DNA of 60,985 bases from Deltaproteobacteria bacterium (GTDB taxonomy: Bacteria > UBA10199 > SPLOWO2-01-44-7), in assembly GCA_030648035.1 (NCBI GenBank), contig JAUSII010000116.1:1-60985 (forward strand), in the 5' to 3' direction. Shown here piece by piece: positions 17,603 to 25,986 of the stretch; positions within the stretch are counted from its first letter, which is position 1; every line of letters starts with the position of its first letter. Made by a program: the position numbers and the translations under genes. The notes beneath the pieces are model-generated. The model searched no databases. It was not told the origin of the DNA and worked only from the letters and a program-made list of their open reading frames with translations.

Positions 17603-17627
17603 CAATCTTTTAAGATAAATGCACGTC

Positions 17628-18380
17628 TTACGGTCTTGTAACCGTACTATGATCCAGAGTGACTGCAGTCTGTGCCAGCGCTCTGCCGTGGATCACGGCG
17701 CCGGTGTTCAAAACAATCGCTGTCTTGGACAATATGGTTCCCTTGAAATCAGCTGTTGTTCCAAGAGTGGCCTGACCGGCGACCTGCCAGAAAACGTTCT
17801 TGGCCTGTGCTCCGCCTCTCAAATGCACCTTTCTGGCGCTGGCCTGGGTAAGGTTTCCCGCGATCTGAAAAATCCAGACATCGTTTGCGCTACCCGAAAG
17901 TGTGACATCGGTGGACATTAAAACATTGCTACTCCACTTGTAGAGACCCGGGAAGAGGGTCAGTCCGCCAATCTGTCCGGCACCCAGTTCCGTAAAATCG
18001 GGTAATGTCCGACCGGCCGCATCGGCGTAGGCAATTTGCATGTCACTGATGGCCGCAGTTAGTAATGTGGCGTTATTCACCCTGCATGGAAGAGGACCTG
18101 CCGCATCGACGGAATATATTGTCCCTGTCACTTCATCACACGTTACAAGAGTAGCTGTGCCGCTGATGGGACTGGATCCAATGTCTCCAGTGATAACAGA
18201 CAAAGGAACGTCCGTGACTCCTGATTTTGTCAGAACCGCAAACGCACCCGCTGTTCTAAGGGCTACCGGTGCCGGGCCTGCCACTTTAACGATCGAGTAG
18301 CTCCAGGACTTGTTGATAAACAAATTATCTGCAGTCACCAGCCCGACGAGCATCAACACAACATAGGTGATCGGCTTCAT
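17628..18380 (-). CDS. DUF3494 ice-binding-like secreted protein
   Basis: A 250-residue protein of the DUF3494 family, which includes ice-binding proteins and ice adhesins with a discontinuous beta-solenoid fold. Diagnostic segments are AGAFAVLTKSGVTDVP, VITGDIGSSPISG, ELGAGQIGGLTLFPGLYKWSS, VTLSGSANDVWIFQIAGNL and NVFWQVAGQATLGTTADFKGTILSKTAIVLNTGAVIHGRALAQTAVTLD (read in parts). An N-terminal hydrophobic signal (about residues 1-17) indicates export. The family also occurs in organisms without known ice contact, so ice binding is a family-based guess. It has its own AAGGAG site and its own terminator, so it is monocistronic. Confidence 0.85.
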   Translation of the reverse strand: MKPITYVVLMLVGLVTADNLFINKSWSYSIVKVAGPAPVALRTAGAFAVLTKSGVTDVPLSVITGDIGSSPISGTATLVTCDEVTGTIYSVDAAGPLPCRVNNATLLTAAISDMQIAYADAAGRTLPDFTELGAGQIGGLTLFPGLYKWSSNVLMSTDVTLSGSANDVWIFQIAGNLTQASARKVHLRGGAQAKNVFWQVAGQATLGTTADFKGTILSKTAIVLNTGAVIHGRALAQTAVTLDHSTVTRP

Positions 18381-18517
18381 ATAAATCTCCTTCTTTGATG
18401 ATGGTTAGACTTCTTTCCTGCCCCTTTGATTCATGCGACAGAATTATAAGAGAAACAGAGGGAGGACAATCGGGGCAAACAGGATTATGGACTGGGGGAT
18501 TTCACTACGGCAAACGA

Positions 18518-19750
18518 CTAACGAACACGCCTGCCAGCGCGACCTGCGGGGCGAACCTTGATTTCAACGTAGGGCTCCACACCCGGCACCGTGCAACGGG
18601 GGAGCGGTTTATCCAGTGCTTTTTCAATCGATTGGATCATCGGCTTGTCCATCCAGGTGGCAATGGTCGACACAAGCCCCAGAGCTCCGGCGCGTGCGGT
18701 TCTTCCGGCGCGATGGATATATTCTTCCACCGCTTCGGGAATGTTGAAGTTCACAATATGCTGAATGCCCGGCACATCGATCCCGCGTGAGGCGATATCG
18801 GTCGCCACCAGAATGCGATGTTCCCCCTCACGGAAACCTTGCAGGGCATCGGTACGCTCTTTTTGCGACCGGTCGGAATGAATTTTGTCGACCGGGTGTC
18901 CCTCTTTTTCAAGCACCTGGCAAATCCAGTCGGCATCGCGTTTCATGCGTGTGAAGACCAGCGTTGTTCCCAATTCCTGATTAAGAAGGCCCAGCAGACA
19001 TTTATTTTTGTCTTTTTGTTCCACCAGATAAAGACGGTGGGTGATCCCCTCCGCCGCCTTTCCCTTGGGAAGAATGTCGATGCGAATCGGTTCCTGCAAA
19101 AATTGTCGTGCGAGTTTTTCAATCGCAAAAGGCATGGTGGCGGAGAACATCATCGTGTGTCTCTCCCGCGGCACCGCTTTGAGAATGCCCAGCATCTGCG
19201 GCAAAAACCCGAGATCGAGCATGTGATCGGCCTCATCCAAAACCAGTTCTTCGATATGGTCGAGCTTCACATTCCCCCGCTCCATATGATCGACCAGACG
19301 ACCCGGTGTGGCGACAATAATGTCGGGATTGTTTTGCAAATCGCGGATCTGGGGCCCCATGCTGACGCCGCCAATCACGCAAACCGTGTGAAGATTGTGA
19401 TGCTTGCCGAAAAGATCGAGAAACGCCTTTGTCTGCAGGGCGATTTCGCGGGTGGGGCAAAGAATGAGCCCCCGCAAACCCTTGCCATGCAAAAGTCTCT
19501 CGGCAATGGGCAGAACAAACGCGGCGGTTTTGCCGGAGCCGGTCTGCGCCAGACCGATGATGTCTTTCCCTTCCAGCGCCGGAGGAATCACCTCCAGCTG
19601 GATGGGTGTGGGGTGTTCAAAACCGACGCGGGTGATCGACTGAAGCACCGGCTCCGAGAGTTTGAGCGAGGCAAACGTCTGCTCGGTCGTCTCCACCGGA
19701 TGCTGTCCGAGCAAAACAATTTCTGGATCTTTTGGATCTTTTTCCAACAT
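18518..19750 (-). CDS. DEAD-box RNA helicase, RhlE-like
   Basis: ATP-dependent RNA helicase of about 410 residues, a nearly bare helicase core. The motifs are in order: Q motif (GFEHPTPIQ), I (AQTGSGKTAAF), Ia (PTREIALQ), GG and TPGR (VATPGRLVDHM), II (DEAD in VLDEADHMLDLGF), III (SAT), IV-VI (LVFTRMKRDAD, ATDIASRGIDVPG, HRAGRTARAG). The start is uncertain: the frame opens at 19786 but MLEKDPKD at 19750 is more plausible. Such helicases act in ribosome assembly, RNA decay or cold adaptation; substrate unknown. Confidence 0.92.
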   Translation of the reverse strand: MLEKDPKDPEIVLLGQHPVETTEQTFASLKLSEPVLQSITRVGFEHPTPIQLEVIPPALEGKDIIGLAQTGSGKTAAFVLPIAERLLHGKGLRGLILCPTREIALQTKAFLDLFGKHHNLHTVCVIGGVSMGPQIRDLQNNPDIIVATPGRLVDHMERGNVKLDHIEELVLDEADHMLDLGFLPQMLGILKAVPRERHTMMFSATMPFAIEKLARQFLQEPIRIDILPKGKAAEGITHRLYLVEQKDKNKCLLGLLNQELGTTLVFTRMKRDADWICQVLEKEGHPVDKIHSDRSQKERTDALQGFREGEHRILVATDIASRGIDVPGIQHIVNFNIPEAVEEYIHRAGRTARAGALGLVSTIATWMDKPMIQSIEKALDKPLPRCTVPGVEPYVEIKVRPAGRAGRRVR

Positions 19751-19830
19751 GGCGGGTCTTTTAGCCGAACCGATCCGGATCCACAAGACGAATTTGCATT
19801 ATAAGTGAATCGCATTTATGATGCGCTCCG

Positions 19831-20580
19831 ATGAGTGAAACACTCCTGATTGCTTTTGGGTTGTCGGTGCTGTTGATGGCCCTCAATTTTTTTGCGCCAC
19901 GATTGCGCCGCATCCCCTTCATCCCGGAACATGCCACCACCTCTTTCATCGGAGGTTTCTCCGTCGCCTTTGTCTTTCTGGAACTTCTTCCCGGTCTGGC
20001 AGAACATGGCAAAACGATTGGCACACTCCTCTCCGAAACGGGCACCATCACCCCGATCAAAGATCTTCTTATCTATATCGTTGGACTCGCCGGCTTTCTC
20101 ACTTTTTTTGGTCTTGAAAAACTGGCCCAGCGTAAAAAAGAGATGCGGGTCGCCCCCAAAAAAATGGACTTTCTGCTCCACCTTTTGGCTATGGGAGTGG
20201 CCAACACCCTCATGACCTATACCCTTCCGATCAACGTGGAGGCCGAGGGATTTTCGTTTGCTCTTTTGTTCACCCTCGTGATGGGACTCCATTTCATCGT
20301 CGTCGATCGGACCATGGAGCGGCATTTTCCAAACCAGTTTCATTCCTTTGGCCGTTTTTTTCTGATGGCCAGTATTTTGCTGGGATGGATACTCGCTTAT
20401 ATCACTGAACCCGACGATGTTTATATTGTGGCCATGCTGACCGCTTTTATCGGCGGCTCGGTTTTGTTGAACGCCTTCAAGGAAGAGATCTCTCTCTCAC
20501 ACAAAACCAGTTTTCACTGGTTTCTGGCCGGCAGTGTTTTTGGCACACTGCTTCTGGTACTGATTACAAAATCCATTTGA
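19831..20580 (+). CDS. multi-pass membrane protein, ZIP-transporter-like
   Basis: A 249-residue integral membrane protein with about seven or eight predicted helices. Its layout and the segment EHATTSFIGGFSVAFVFLELLPGLAEHG resemble ZIP-family metal transporters, but the His-rich metal-binding signatures of classical ZIP proteins are weak: HFIVVDRTMERHF is the only His-containing membrane segment, followed by the small-residue loop AFIGGSVLLNAF. A metal-transport role is therefore tentative. It diverges from the RNA helicase and precedes ettA by 30 bases. Confidence 0.75.
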   Translation: MSETLLIAFGLSVLLMALNFFAPRLRRIPFIPEHATTSFIGGFSVAFVFLELLPGLAEHGKTIGTLLSETGTITPIKDLLIYIVGLAGFLTFFGLEKLAQRKKEMRVAPKKMDFLLHLLAMGVANTLMTYTLPINVEAEGFSFALLFTLVMGLHFIVVDRTMERHFPNQFHSFGRFFLMASILLGWILAYITEPDDVYIVAMLTAFIGGSVLLNAFKEEISLSHKTSFHWFLAGSVFGTLLLVLITKSI

Positions 20581-20610
20581 TTTTTCTGTGGGGAACACCT
20601 AAAGAGCCCC

Positions 20611-22308
20611 ATGGCTAATACAAATGAAGAACCGGTAAAAATCATTTTTTCGATGGGCAAGGTCAGCCGGATTTATCCCCCCAAAAAACAGGTCTTGAAA
20701 GATATTTCGCTCGGGTTTTATTACGGCGCCAAGATTGGCGTGCTCGGGTTGAACGGCTCCGGCAAAAGTTCTCTTTTGAAAATCATCGCCGGTGTCGACA
20801 CCGAATATCAGGGGACTTTGAGCTGGGCCAAGGGTTACACCGTCGGCTTTCTGGAACAGGAGCCTGCACTCGACCCGAATAAAACCGTCAAAGAGATTGT
20901 TCAAGAGGGGGCCGAAGAGACGGTCAACCTTCTCAAGGAATTTGAAGAGATCAACAACGCCTTCGCCAATCCGATGAGCGACGACGAGATGAACAAACTT
21001 CTCGACCGCCAGGCCAAGGTGCAGGAAAAACTCGATCAGACCAACGCATGGGAACTCGACTCCAAACTGGAACTCGCGATGGATGCCCTGCGTTGCCCGC
21101 CGCCTGATGCAAAAATTTCAGAAATTTCCGGTGGAGAAAAAAGGCGCGTGGCGCTTTGCCGTTTGCTTCTCAAAGAGCCTGATGTGCTTTTGCTCGATGA
21201 ACCGACCAATCATCTCGACGCCGAATCGGTCTGGTGGCTGGAGCGTCATCTTCAGCAATACAAGGGAACCGTCATCGCCGTCACCCACGACCGCTATTTT
21301 CTGGACAATGTGGCCCAATGGATTCTGGAACTCGACCGCGGCCACGGCATTCCATGGAAAGGCAATTACTCCTCGTGGCTTCAGCAAAAAGAGGAGCGCC
21401 TCGCGCACGAAGAGAAAAGCGATCAGAAACGTCTCAAAACATTGGAGCGCGAACTGGAATGGATTCGCCAATCGCCTTCGGCCCGCAGAGCCAAGAGCAA
21501 AGCCCGCATCACCAACTATGAAAATCTGTTGAGTCAGGAGCGCGAAAAACTCGACGAAGAGATGGAAATTTATATTCCACCCGGTCCCAGATTGGGCGCC
21601 AGTGTCATCGAGGCGCAAAATGTTTCTAAGGCCTTTGGCGACAATCTTCTTTTTGAAAATTTGAATTTTTCACTTCCGCAGGGCGGCATCGTCGGCGTCA
21701 TCGGACCCAACGGCGCCGGCAAAACCACACTCTTCAAGATGATCATGGGGATGGAGAAACCCGACGGCGGCACTTTTAAAGTGGGAGAGACGGTGAAGCT
21801 GGGCTACGTCGACCAGAATCGTTTTGCTCCGGATGACAAACGGAATGTGTGGGAATGTATTTCCGGCGGCGCAGAGACGATCAAACTGGGCCATCGTGAA
21901 ATCAATTCGCGCGCGTATGTCGCCCGCTTTAATTTTTCCGGCACTGATCAGCAAAAACCGATCGCCGTTTTGTCGGGAGGCGAGAGAAACCGCGTTCATC
22001 TCTCGATGACACTCAAAGACCCGGGCAACGTGTTGCTTCTTGATGAACCGACCAACGATCTCGACATCAACACCTTGCGCGCGCTCGAAGTGGCGCTGGA
22101 AAATTTTGGCGGATGTGCCGTCATCATCAGCCACGATCGCTGGTTTCTGGATCGCATCGCCACGCACATTCTGGCGTTTGAAGGAGATTCGCAGGTCGTC
22201 TGGTTCGACGGCAACTTCGCCGAATACGAGGCCGACCGCCACAAACGCCTCGGCGCCGAAGCCGATCAGGTGCATCGCATCCACTACAAAAAATTGAAGA
22301 GAAACTAG
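20611..22308 (+). CDS. ettA: ABC-F translation factor EttA
   Basis: Energy-dependent translational throttle A, an ABC-F ATPase that binds the ribosomal E site and gates the first elongation steps according to ATP/ADP. It is 565 residues with two ABC domains: Walker A GLNGSGKSS (about residue 46) and GPNGAGKTT (about residue 366), signature SGGEKRRVALCRLL and SGGERNRVHLSMTL, Walker B LLLDEPTNHLD and LLLDEPTNDLD. The linker with QSPSARRAKSKARITNYE and the arm VWWLERHLQQYKGTV are typical of EttA rather than Uup. Confidence 0.95.
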   Translation: MANTNEEPVKIIFSMGKVSRIYPPKKQVLKDISLGFYYGAKIGVLGLNGSGKSSLLKIIAGVDTEYQGTLSWAKGYTVGFLEQEPALDPNKTVKEIVQEGAEETVNLLKEFEEINNAFANPMSDDEMNKLLDRQAKVQEKLDQTNAWELDSKLELAMDALRCPPPDAKISEISGGEKRRVALCRLLLKEPDVLLLDEPTNHLDAESVWWLERHLQQYKGTVIAVTHDRYFLDNVAQWILELDRGHGIPWKGNYSSWLQQKEERLAHEEKSDQKRLKTLERELEWIRQSPSARRAKSKARITNYENLLSQEREKLDEEMEIYIPPGPRLGASVIEAQNVSKAFGDNLLFENLNFSLPQGGIVGVIGPNGAGKTTLFKMIMGMEKPDGGTFKVGETVKLGYVDQNRFAPDDKRNVWECISGGAETIKLGHREINSRAYVARFNFSGTDQQKPIAVLSGGERNRVHLSMTLKDPGNVLLLDEPTNDLDINTLRALEVALENFGGCAVIISHDRWFLDRIATHILAFEGDSQVVWFDGNFAEYEADRHKRLGAEADQVHRIHYKKLKRN

Positions 22309-22332
22309 GCATGTTTGTGTTATAAAGCGTGC

Positions 22333-22749
22333 ATGCCCAACTTTCCGGTCTCCCCGGCCAAACAACTGGCGTTGTCGGAATCGATGAAGCAATATAATGT
22401 TCACGAGGCCGACCTCGAGGAGAATTTTATTCGCGGTTCCGGCTCCGGTGGACAAAAAATCAACAAAACCTCGTCTTGCGTTCAGCTTCTGCACCTTCCC
22501 AGCGGCATCGAGGTGCGATGCCAGGCCACGCGCTCGCAGGCGATGAACCGTTTTTTCGCGCGCAGACTTCTGGTCGAAAAAATTGCCAACATTGTGGAGG
22601 GCAAAAAGAGCGCCGAGCAACAGCGCTTTGAAAAAATCCGCAGACAAAAACGCCGCCGCTCCAAACGGGCCAAAGAAAAAATGTTGGGAGAAAAAAAACA
22701 TGTCTCCAAAAAAATTCAGCGCAGGCGTGTTTCAGAAAATGATTTTTAA
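22333..22749 (+). CDS. release-factor-like protein (RF-1 GGQ domain only)
   Basis: A 138-residue stand-alone peptidyl-tRNA hydrolase domain with the catalytic GGQ in GSGSGGQKINKTSSCVQL, followed by HLPSGIEVRCQATRSQ. It lacks codon-recognition domains, so it belongs with ArfB / C12orf65-like rescue factors that free stalled ribosomes. The lysine/arginine-rich tail (QKRRRSKRAKEK) fits binding to the empty mRNA channel. The ATG at 22333 is used; the frame could open at a TTG at 22315. It overlaps the convergent gene at 22746 by 4 bases and follows ettA by 24 bases, so the two translation factors may share a transcript. Confidence 0.88.
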   Translation: MPNFPVSPAKQLALSESMKQYNVHEADLEENFIRGSGSGGQKINKTSSCVQLLHLPSGIEVRCQATRSQAMNRFFARRLLVEKIANIVEGKKSAEQQRFEKIRRQKRRRSKRAKEKMLGEKKHVSKKIQRRRVSENDF

Positions 22750-24053
22750 GAAGTGACAGACCCCGTCTTTGCCCGAACACTCTCCGCCCCCTGTGTATCC
22801 CCAAGTTCTGTAAAAATCGCCAAGGCCTCTCCCAAAAGGATGGCGCAGGTTAATTGGATATTTGCAAATGTCGCGGCAGAAAAAGTTTGCGTCGACAAGT
22901 GGCGTTCCCGATACAAGACAGCGGCAAGTAATTTCGTTTCAGCCTGCATGCGCCTCACTTCTTGCGAGAAATAATGCATTTCCAAAGAGTCGATTTTTGC
23001 CGCCATCTCTTCAGCCTTTTGAAAATAACCACAGGCCAACTTCAAAAAACTGGGCGGAAGATGGGGAAGATCGGACACCAGACGATAAAGAACTCTCCCC
23101 GCTTCATAATTTAAAATCGCAACATCTTGTGCGTCCTTTTTGCGTTCCCGAATGGTCATCCATTCCATAAATATGGAGAAGGCATTCAACATGACAAGAA
23201 GAGTCCCCTTTTCTGCGGCGGCTTTGGACAATTGTTGCATCTGTATAAAATCCGATTTGAAAATCAATTCTGAAGCACGGACATATTGTCTGCGCTCCAT
23301 ATAGGCCCTGGCAAGCATCCGATACATCATGACAATATTTTGCAGATGTTGCGACGGATTGAGAAATCCAAGCACTTCAGTCATATTTTTTTCAGCCTCA
23401 TCGTAATTATCAAGCAGAACTTCCACATGGGCAAGCGAAGTCAAAAAACTAAGCAGTTTGACTGGTTGCACTCCCTCACGCGCTTCACGAATGACATTCA
23501 TGGCCAGCGTTCTGGCAAATTGGAGAGACTCCAAAGCCCTCTCCCGATTTTCCCCAAAAGACTCCAGATATTTTGCCCGAAAAATCAAAAAATGAAGGGC
23601 CGCGTCTTTCTCATCTTTATGCAATGCAATGGCTATCAACTTCCGGCAGATTTCCGGAATATATTCTCCCGCCACTTGTTTAAGATTGGCGTTTGGATCA
23701 TTCGATGCAATTTCGCTGTAGCGTTCGAATGCCTCCACACCTTTTTTTAAAACAGCTTCGTCTTCCGATGCCGCTGCATCTTTGATCATCTTTTCAAACG
23801 AAGGAATGATAGCGGCCGCCAATGCAGAGGCGTTAACCGCAGGAGAGAAAGAAACAGGAGAGGACAAAAAAAGAGGGGCATATACCGGCTGTGTGCGGGG
23901 CTGCTGAAGCTCGCGCAAACGGCGGAGGTCATCAATCATCCAAGCTTCAGGAATAGTGTCATCGGGAGCCACCATTAAAAGGGAATCAAGAACACCCGTG
24001 CAAATGGAGGCAAAAGGAACAACCGATAAAGCAACATCATTAAAAAGGGCCAT
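22746..24053 (-). CDS. alpha-helical protein of unknown function, co-regulated with PilB-like ATPase
   Basis: About 435 residues, no family recognised. From about residue 85 it is almost entirely helical with TPR-like spacing (AEKNMTEVLGFLNPSQHL, VMMYRMLARAYMERRQYVRASELI, LACGYFQKAEEMA). The first 45 residues (MALFNDVALSVVPFASICT...LDSLLMVAP) resemble the start of the PilB-like protein (MRVIGDVALSAEIFCTTANLASALDSLVIP). The start is set at 24053 because the sigma28-like promoter at 24064-24090 would begin transcription only a few bases before it, leaving little or no leader; an ATG at 24098 precedes the promoter. It may be a component of the machine powered by the PilB-like ATPase. Confidence 0.72.
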   Translation of the reverse strand: MALFNDVALSVVPFASICTGVLDSLLMVAPDDTIPEAWMIDDLRRLRELQQPRTQPVYAPLFLSSPVSFSPAVNASALAAAIIPSFEKMIKDAAASEDEAVLKKGVEAFERYSEIASNDPNANLKQVAGEYIPEICRKLIAIALHKDEKDAALHFLIFRAKYLESFGENRERALESLQFARTLAMNVIREAREGVQPVKLLSFLTSLAHVEVLLDNYDEAEKNMTEVLGFLNPSQHLQNIVMMYRMLARAYMERRQYVRASELIFKSDFIQMQQLSKAAAEKGTLLVMLNAFSIFMEWMTIRERKKDAQDVAILNYEAGRVLYRLVSDLPHLPPSFLKLACGYFQKAEEMAAKIDSLEMHYFSQEVRRMQAETKLLAAVLYRERHLSTQTFSAATFANIQLTCAILLGEALAIFTELGDTQGAESVRAKTGSVTS

Positions 24054-24063
24054 AACCCTATTC

Positions 24064-24090
24064 TCTTCGGCAAGTAACAAAAAAAGTTGC
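24064..24090 (-). promoter_or_regulatory. sigma28-like promoter of the 435-residue gene
   Basis: Minus strand GCAACTTT (24090-24083), 11 bases, GCCGAAGA (24071-24064). The motif begins directly after the ybaB stop codon. The distance to the ATG at 24053 is so small that the mRNA would be leaderless or nearly so. Confidence 0.6.
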
Positions 24091-24378
24091 TTAGCCAAGA
24101 CCCAGTTTCATTCCAGATGCCAACTGGCCGAATTTTTTGGCGGCCTGTTCCAAGGCATCGTTGGAAGCGTTGCGAATCGCCTCCACCAGCACATCGGTGC
24201 TGACGTCGGTCTTTAAAATACGAATCTGGCCGATCTTGTTTTTTTTCATATCCATCGTCACTTCGGCAATCTGTTTGGAATCGGTGGCAACCACCGGATC
24301 TTTGGACAACTCCTCCATCATCTTCATCAGCTCTTTGCGCTGTTTGAACATCTCTTTTCCCTGTTTGAATAAATTCAT
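24091..24378 (-). CDS. ybaB: nucleoid-associated protein YbaB/EbfC
   Basis: A 95-residue DNA-binding protein that dimerises and coats the nucleoid. It shows the usual N-terminal Lys/Met-rich helix (MNLFKQGKEMFKQRKELMKMMEEL), a beta-sheet core and C-terminal VLVEAIRNASNDALEQAAKKFGQLASGM. The start at 24378 is fixed by AGGAGG six bases upstream; the frame extends to 24441 but that part is not family-like. It is separated from recR-dnaX, its usual partners. Confidence 0.88.
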   Translation of the reverse strand: MNLFKQGKEMFKQRKELMKMMEELSKDPVVATDSKQIAEVTMDMKKNKIGQIRILKTDVSTDVLVEAIRNASNDALEQAAKKFGQLASGMKLGLG

Positions 24379-24457
24379 CTGAAGCCTCCTTTTCAAAGCC
24401 TTATGACTGATCGCAGACAAACCTGTCAACAATTCTCTCATAACATACTGACACCGA

Positions 24458-24630
24458 CAAAATCTTCCGCGTGCTGGCCAAAAAAGGGTATTCGGGTACG
24501 CTATTAAATTTGGGTCGGACCCAAATTTATAGCTCGCCTCTCAGACATTTTATTTTTTTATCCCGGCCGATAAAATGTCTTCCGAGACGCCCCTCATACC
24601 TCTTTTTTCGCCAGCACGCGAAAGATTTTG
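24458..24630. other. structured element 1: 173-nt inverted-repeat element with two inner hairpins
   Basis: Outer arms 24458-24478 and 24610-24630 pair over 20 of 21 positions (CAAAATCTT.CGCGTGCTGGC and complement) and continue inward as AAAAAAG.GGTAT/ATACC.CTTTTTT. Inside are two further perfect inverted repeats: AAATTTGGGTC-G-GACCCAAATTT (extended by GCTAT/ATAGC) and GACATTTTAT...ATAAAATGTC. The whole can fold as a closed stem with two side hairpins. It encodes no convincing protein. It may be a miniature transposable element or a structured RNA; I recognise neither a family nor a clean target-site duplication. Confidence 0.65.
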
Positions 24631-24655
24631 ACCGTATATTTATACAAACTATAAA
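24628..24655 (+). promoter_or_regulatory. sigma70-type promoter before structured element 2
   Basis: TTGACC (24628-24633), 16 bases, TATAAA (24650-24655). Transcription would start near 24662, just before element 2, and run into the M42 peptidase gene at 24920. Confidence 0.55.
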
Positions 24656-24683
24656 TTTTGTCAGTTCGAAGTGCTTCTGTGAA

Positions 24684-24834
24684 GGAAAGCGAGAGAAAGT
24701 GATTGGGAGGGCAAGCTGTCGGTTGTCAAGACCCAGCTTTGCTGGGTCGCGAAGCAAACTCGCAGAGTGTGCGGAGTTTCAATCAACCGACCCAAACCGA
24801 ACAGCGGCCTCCCAAAGACCTTCTCTCGCTTTCC
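24684..24834 (+). ncRNA. structured element 2: candidate leader RNA or ncRNA
   Basis: Closing stem GGAAAGCGAGAGAA (24684-24697) with TTCTCTCGCTTTCC (24821-24834), then TTGGGAGG/CCTCCCAA (703-710/808-815). Next are two mutually exclusive pairings for GCTGTCGGTT (24715-24724): AACCGaACAGC at 24795-24805, or CAACCGAC at 24784-24791. Two inner hairpins follow: GACCCAGC-TTT-GCTGGGTC (24730-24748) and AAACTC...GAGTTT (24756-24779). A promoter ends just upstream and no terminator follows, so this would be the first part of a roughly 260-nt leader of the M42 peptidase mRNA, or a processed ncRNA. Not recognised; the alternative pairings would suit a switch. Confidence 0.55.
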
Positions 24835-24919
24835 GTTACGGTTGTCGGAGAAAAATGCTGTGGACGAACTTCAATTTACGCGATATGTGCGCTTCACATT
24901 CTAAAAAGGAGAAAAATTT

Positions 24920-25978
24920 ATGAAACTTTTAAAAGAGCTGACCGAAGCGTTTGGACCTCCCGGATTTGAAGATGAAATTCGCACCGTTGTTTTGCGCGAG
25001 CTTAAAGGTCTGGCTGATGATGTTCAGATCGACAAGATGGGAAGCGTTATTGCCCTCAAAAAAGCGACCGCCGGATCCAAAAAGAAACCTCTTAAAATCA
25101 TGCTGGCCGGCCACATGGATGAAATCGGTTTTGTCGTCAAACATATCGACAGCAACGGCTTTCTGCGCCTCAATCCGCTCGGTGGCTTTGACCCCAAGAC
25201 ACTCATCGCCAAACGGGTGATGGTGAAGGCCAAAAACGGCAAAAAAATGCACGGCGTGATCGGCACAAAACCGATTCATATCATGAGCAACGAAGAAAAA
25301 ACAAAAATGCCGCAACTCAAAGATCTCTTTGTCGATCTGGGATTGCCCGGAAACGAAGTGAAAAAAAATATTGAAATTGGAGCACCCGTGACACTATCCC
25401 AGGAATTTGTCGAATATGGCAATTTTGTCTCGTGCAAATCGCTCGACAACCGCATTGCCGTCTGGACGCTGGTGCGCGCCCTGCAAAAGATCAACGGAAA
25501 AAAATTGAATAGCGATGTCTATGCCGTCTTCACCACGCAGGAAGAAGTGGGGATACGGGGTGCCACGGCATCGGCCTATGGCATCGATCCCGATGTCGGG
25601 GTTGCCATCGACATCACCATCGCCTGCGACATGCCCGACATTTCTGATCACGAGCATGTGACAAAACTGGGCAGCGGAACGGCCATCAAAATCTGCGACG
25701 GATACACCATCAGCAATCCCAAAATGGTTTCGTTTTTGAAAAAGTTGGCGGAGAAAAAGAAAATCAAATACCAGTATGAAATTTTGCCGCAAGGCGGGAC
25801 CGATGCGGGCGGAATACAGAAAGCCAAAGCGGGAGTGCCGGTCGTCACCCTCTCGCTCCCCACGCGCTATGTGCACAGCGTGGTGGAATCGGCCGACAAA
25901 AAAGATTTGCAAGCCACCGTCGATCTTCTGGCCGCATTTCTATTGGAAGCCCACGAAGGCGATTTTTCGTATAGTTGA
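24920..25978 (+). CDS. M42 family aminopeptidase / endoglucanase-like
   Basis: Dinuclear metallo-aminopeptidase of the M42 family (352 residues), usually a large tetrahedral cytosolic complex trimming peptides. Metal-binding and catalytic segments are visible: AGHMDEIGFVV, CKSLDNRIAVW, FTTQEEVGIRGA (catalytic Glu pair), GVAIDITIACDMPD, PQGGTDAGGIQ and TRYVHSVVE. A good site GGAGAAAAATTT precedes the ATG at 24920. The gene is preceded by the structured leader and followed after 8 bases by a small secreted protein. Confidence 0.92.
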   Translation: MKLLKELTEAFGPPGFEDEIRTVVLRELKGLADDVQIDKMGSVIALKKATAGSKKKPLKIMLAGHMDEIGFVVKHIDSNGFLRLNPLGGFDPKTLIAKRVMVKAKNGKKMHGVIGTKPIHIMSNEEKTKMPQLKDLFVDLGLPGNEVKKNIEIGAPVTLSQEFVEYGNFVSCKSLDNRIAVWTLVRALQKINGKKLNSDVYAVFTTQEEVGIRGATASAYGIDPDVGVAIDITIACDMPDISDHEHVTKLGSGTAIKICDGYTISNPKMVSFLKKLAEKKKIKYQYEILPQGGTDAGGIQKAKAGVPVVTLSLPTRYVHSVVESADKKDLQATVDLLAAFLLEAHEGDFSYS

Positions 25979-25986
25979 GAGATAAA

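Noticed and set aside
18818..19804. 328-codon plus-strand frame opposite the RNA helicase
   Set aside because: Shadow of the helicase gene; composition biased, no ribosome site. The long antisense frames at 21670-22701 (opposite ettA) and 30718-31713 (opposite prfC) were rejected for the same reason.
24566..24573. GCCGATAA, a perfect sigma28 -10
   Set aside because: The -35 position holds ATTTTATT, and the sequence is part of a hairpin arm in structured element 1.
24471..24969. Small frames in the non-coding stretch before the M42 peptidase
   Set aside because: They follow the arms of inverted repeats, lack ribosome sites and give unconvincing proteins.
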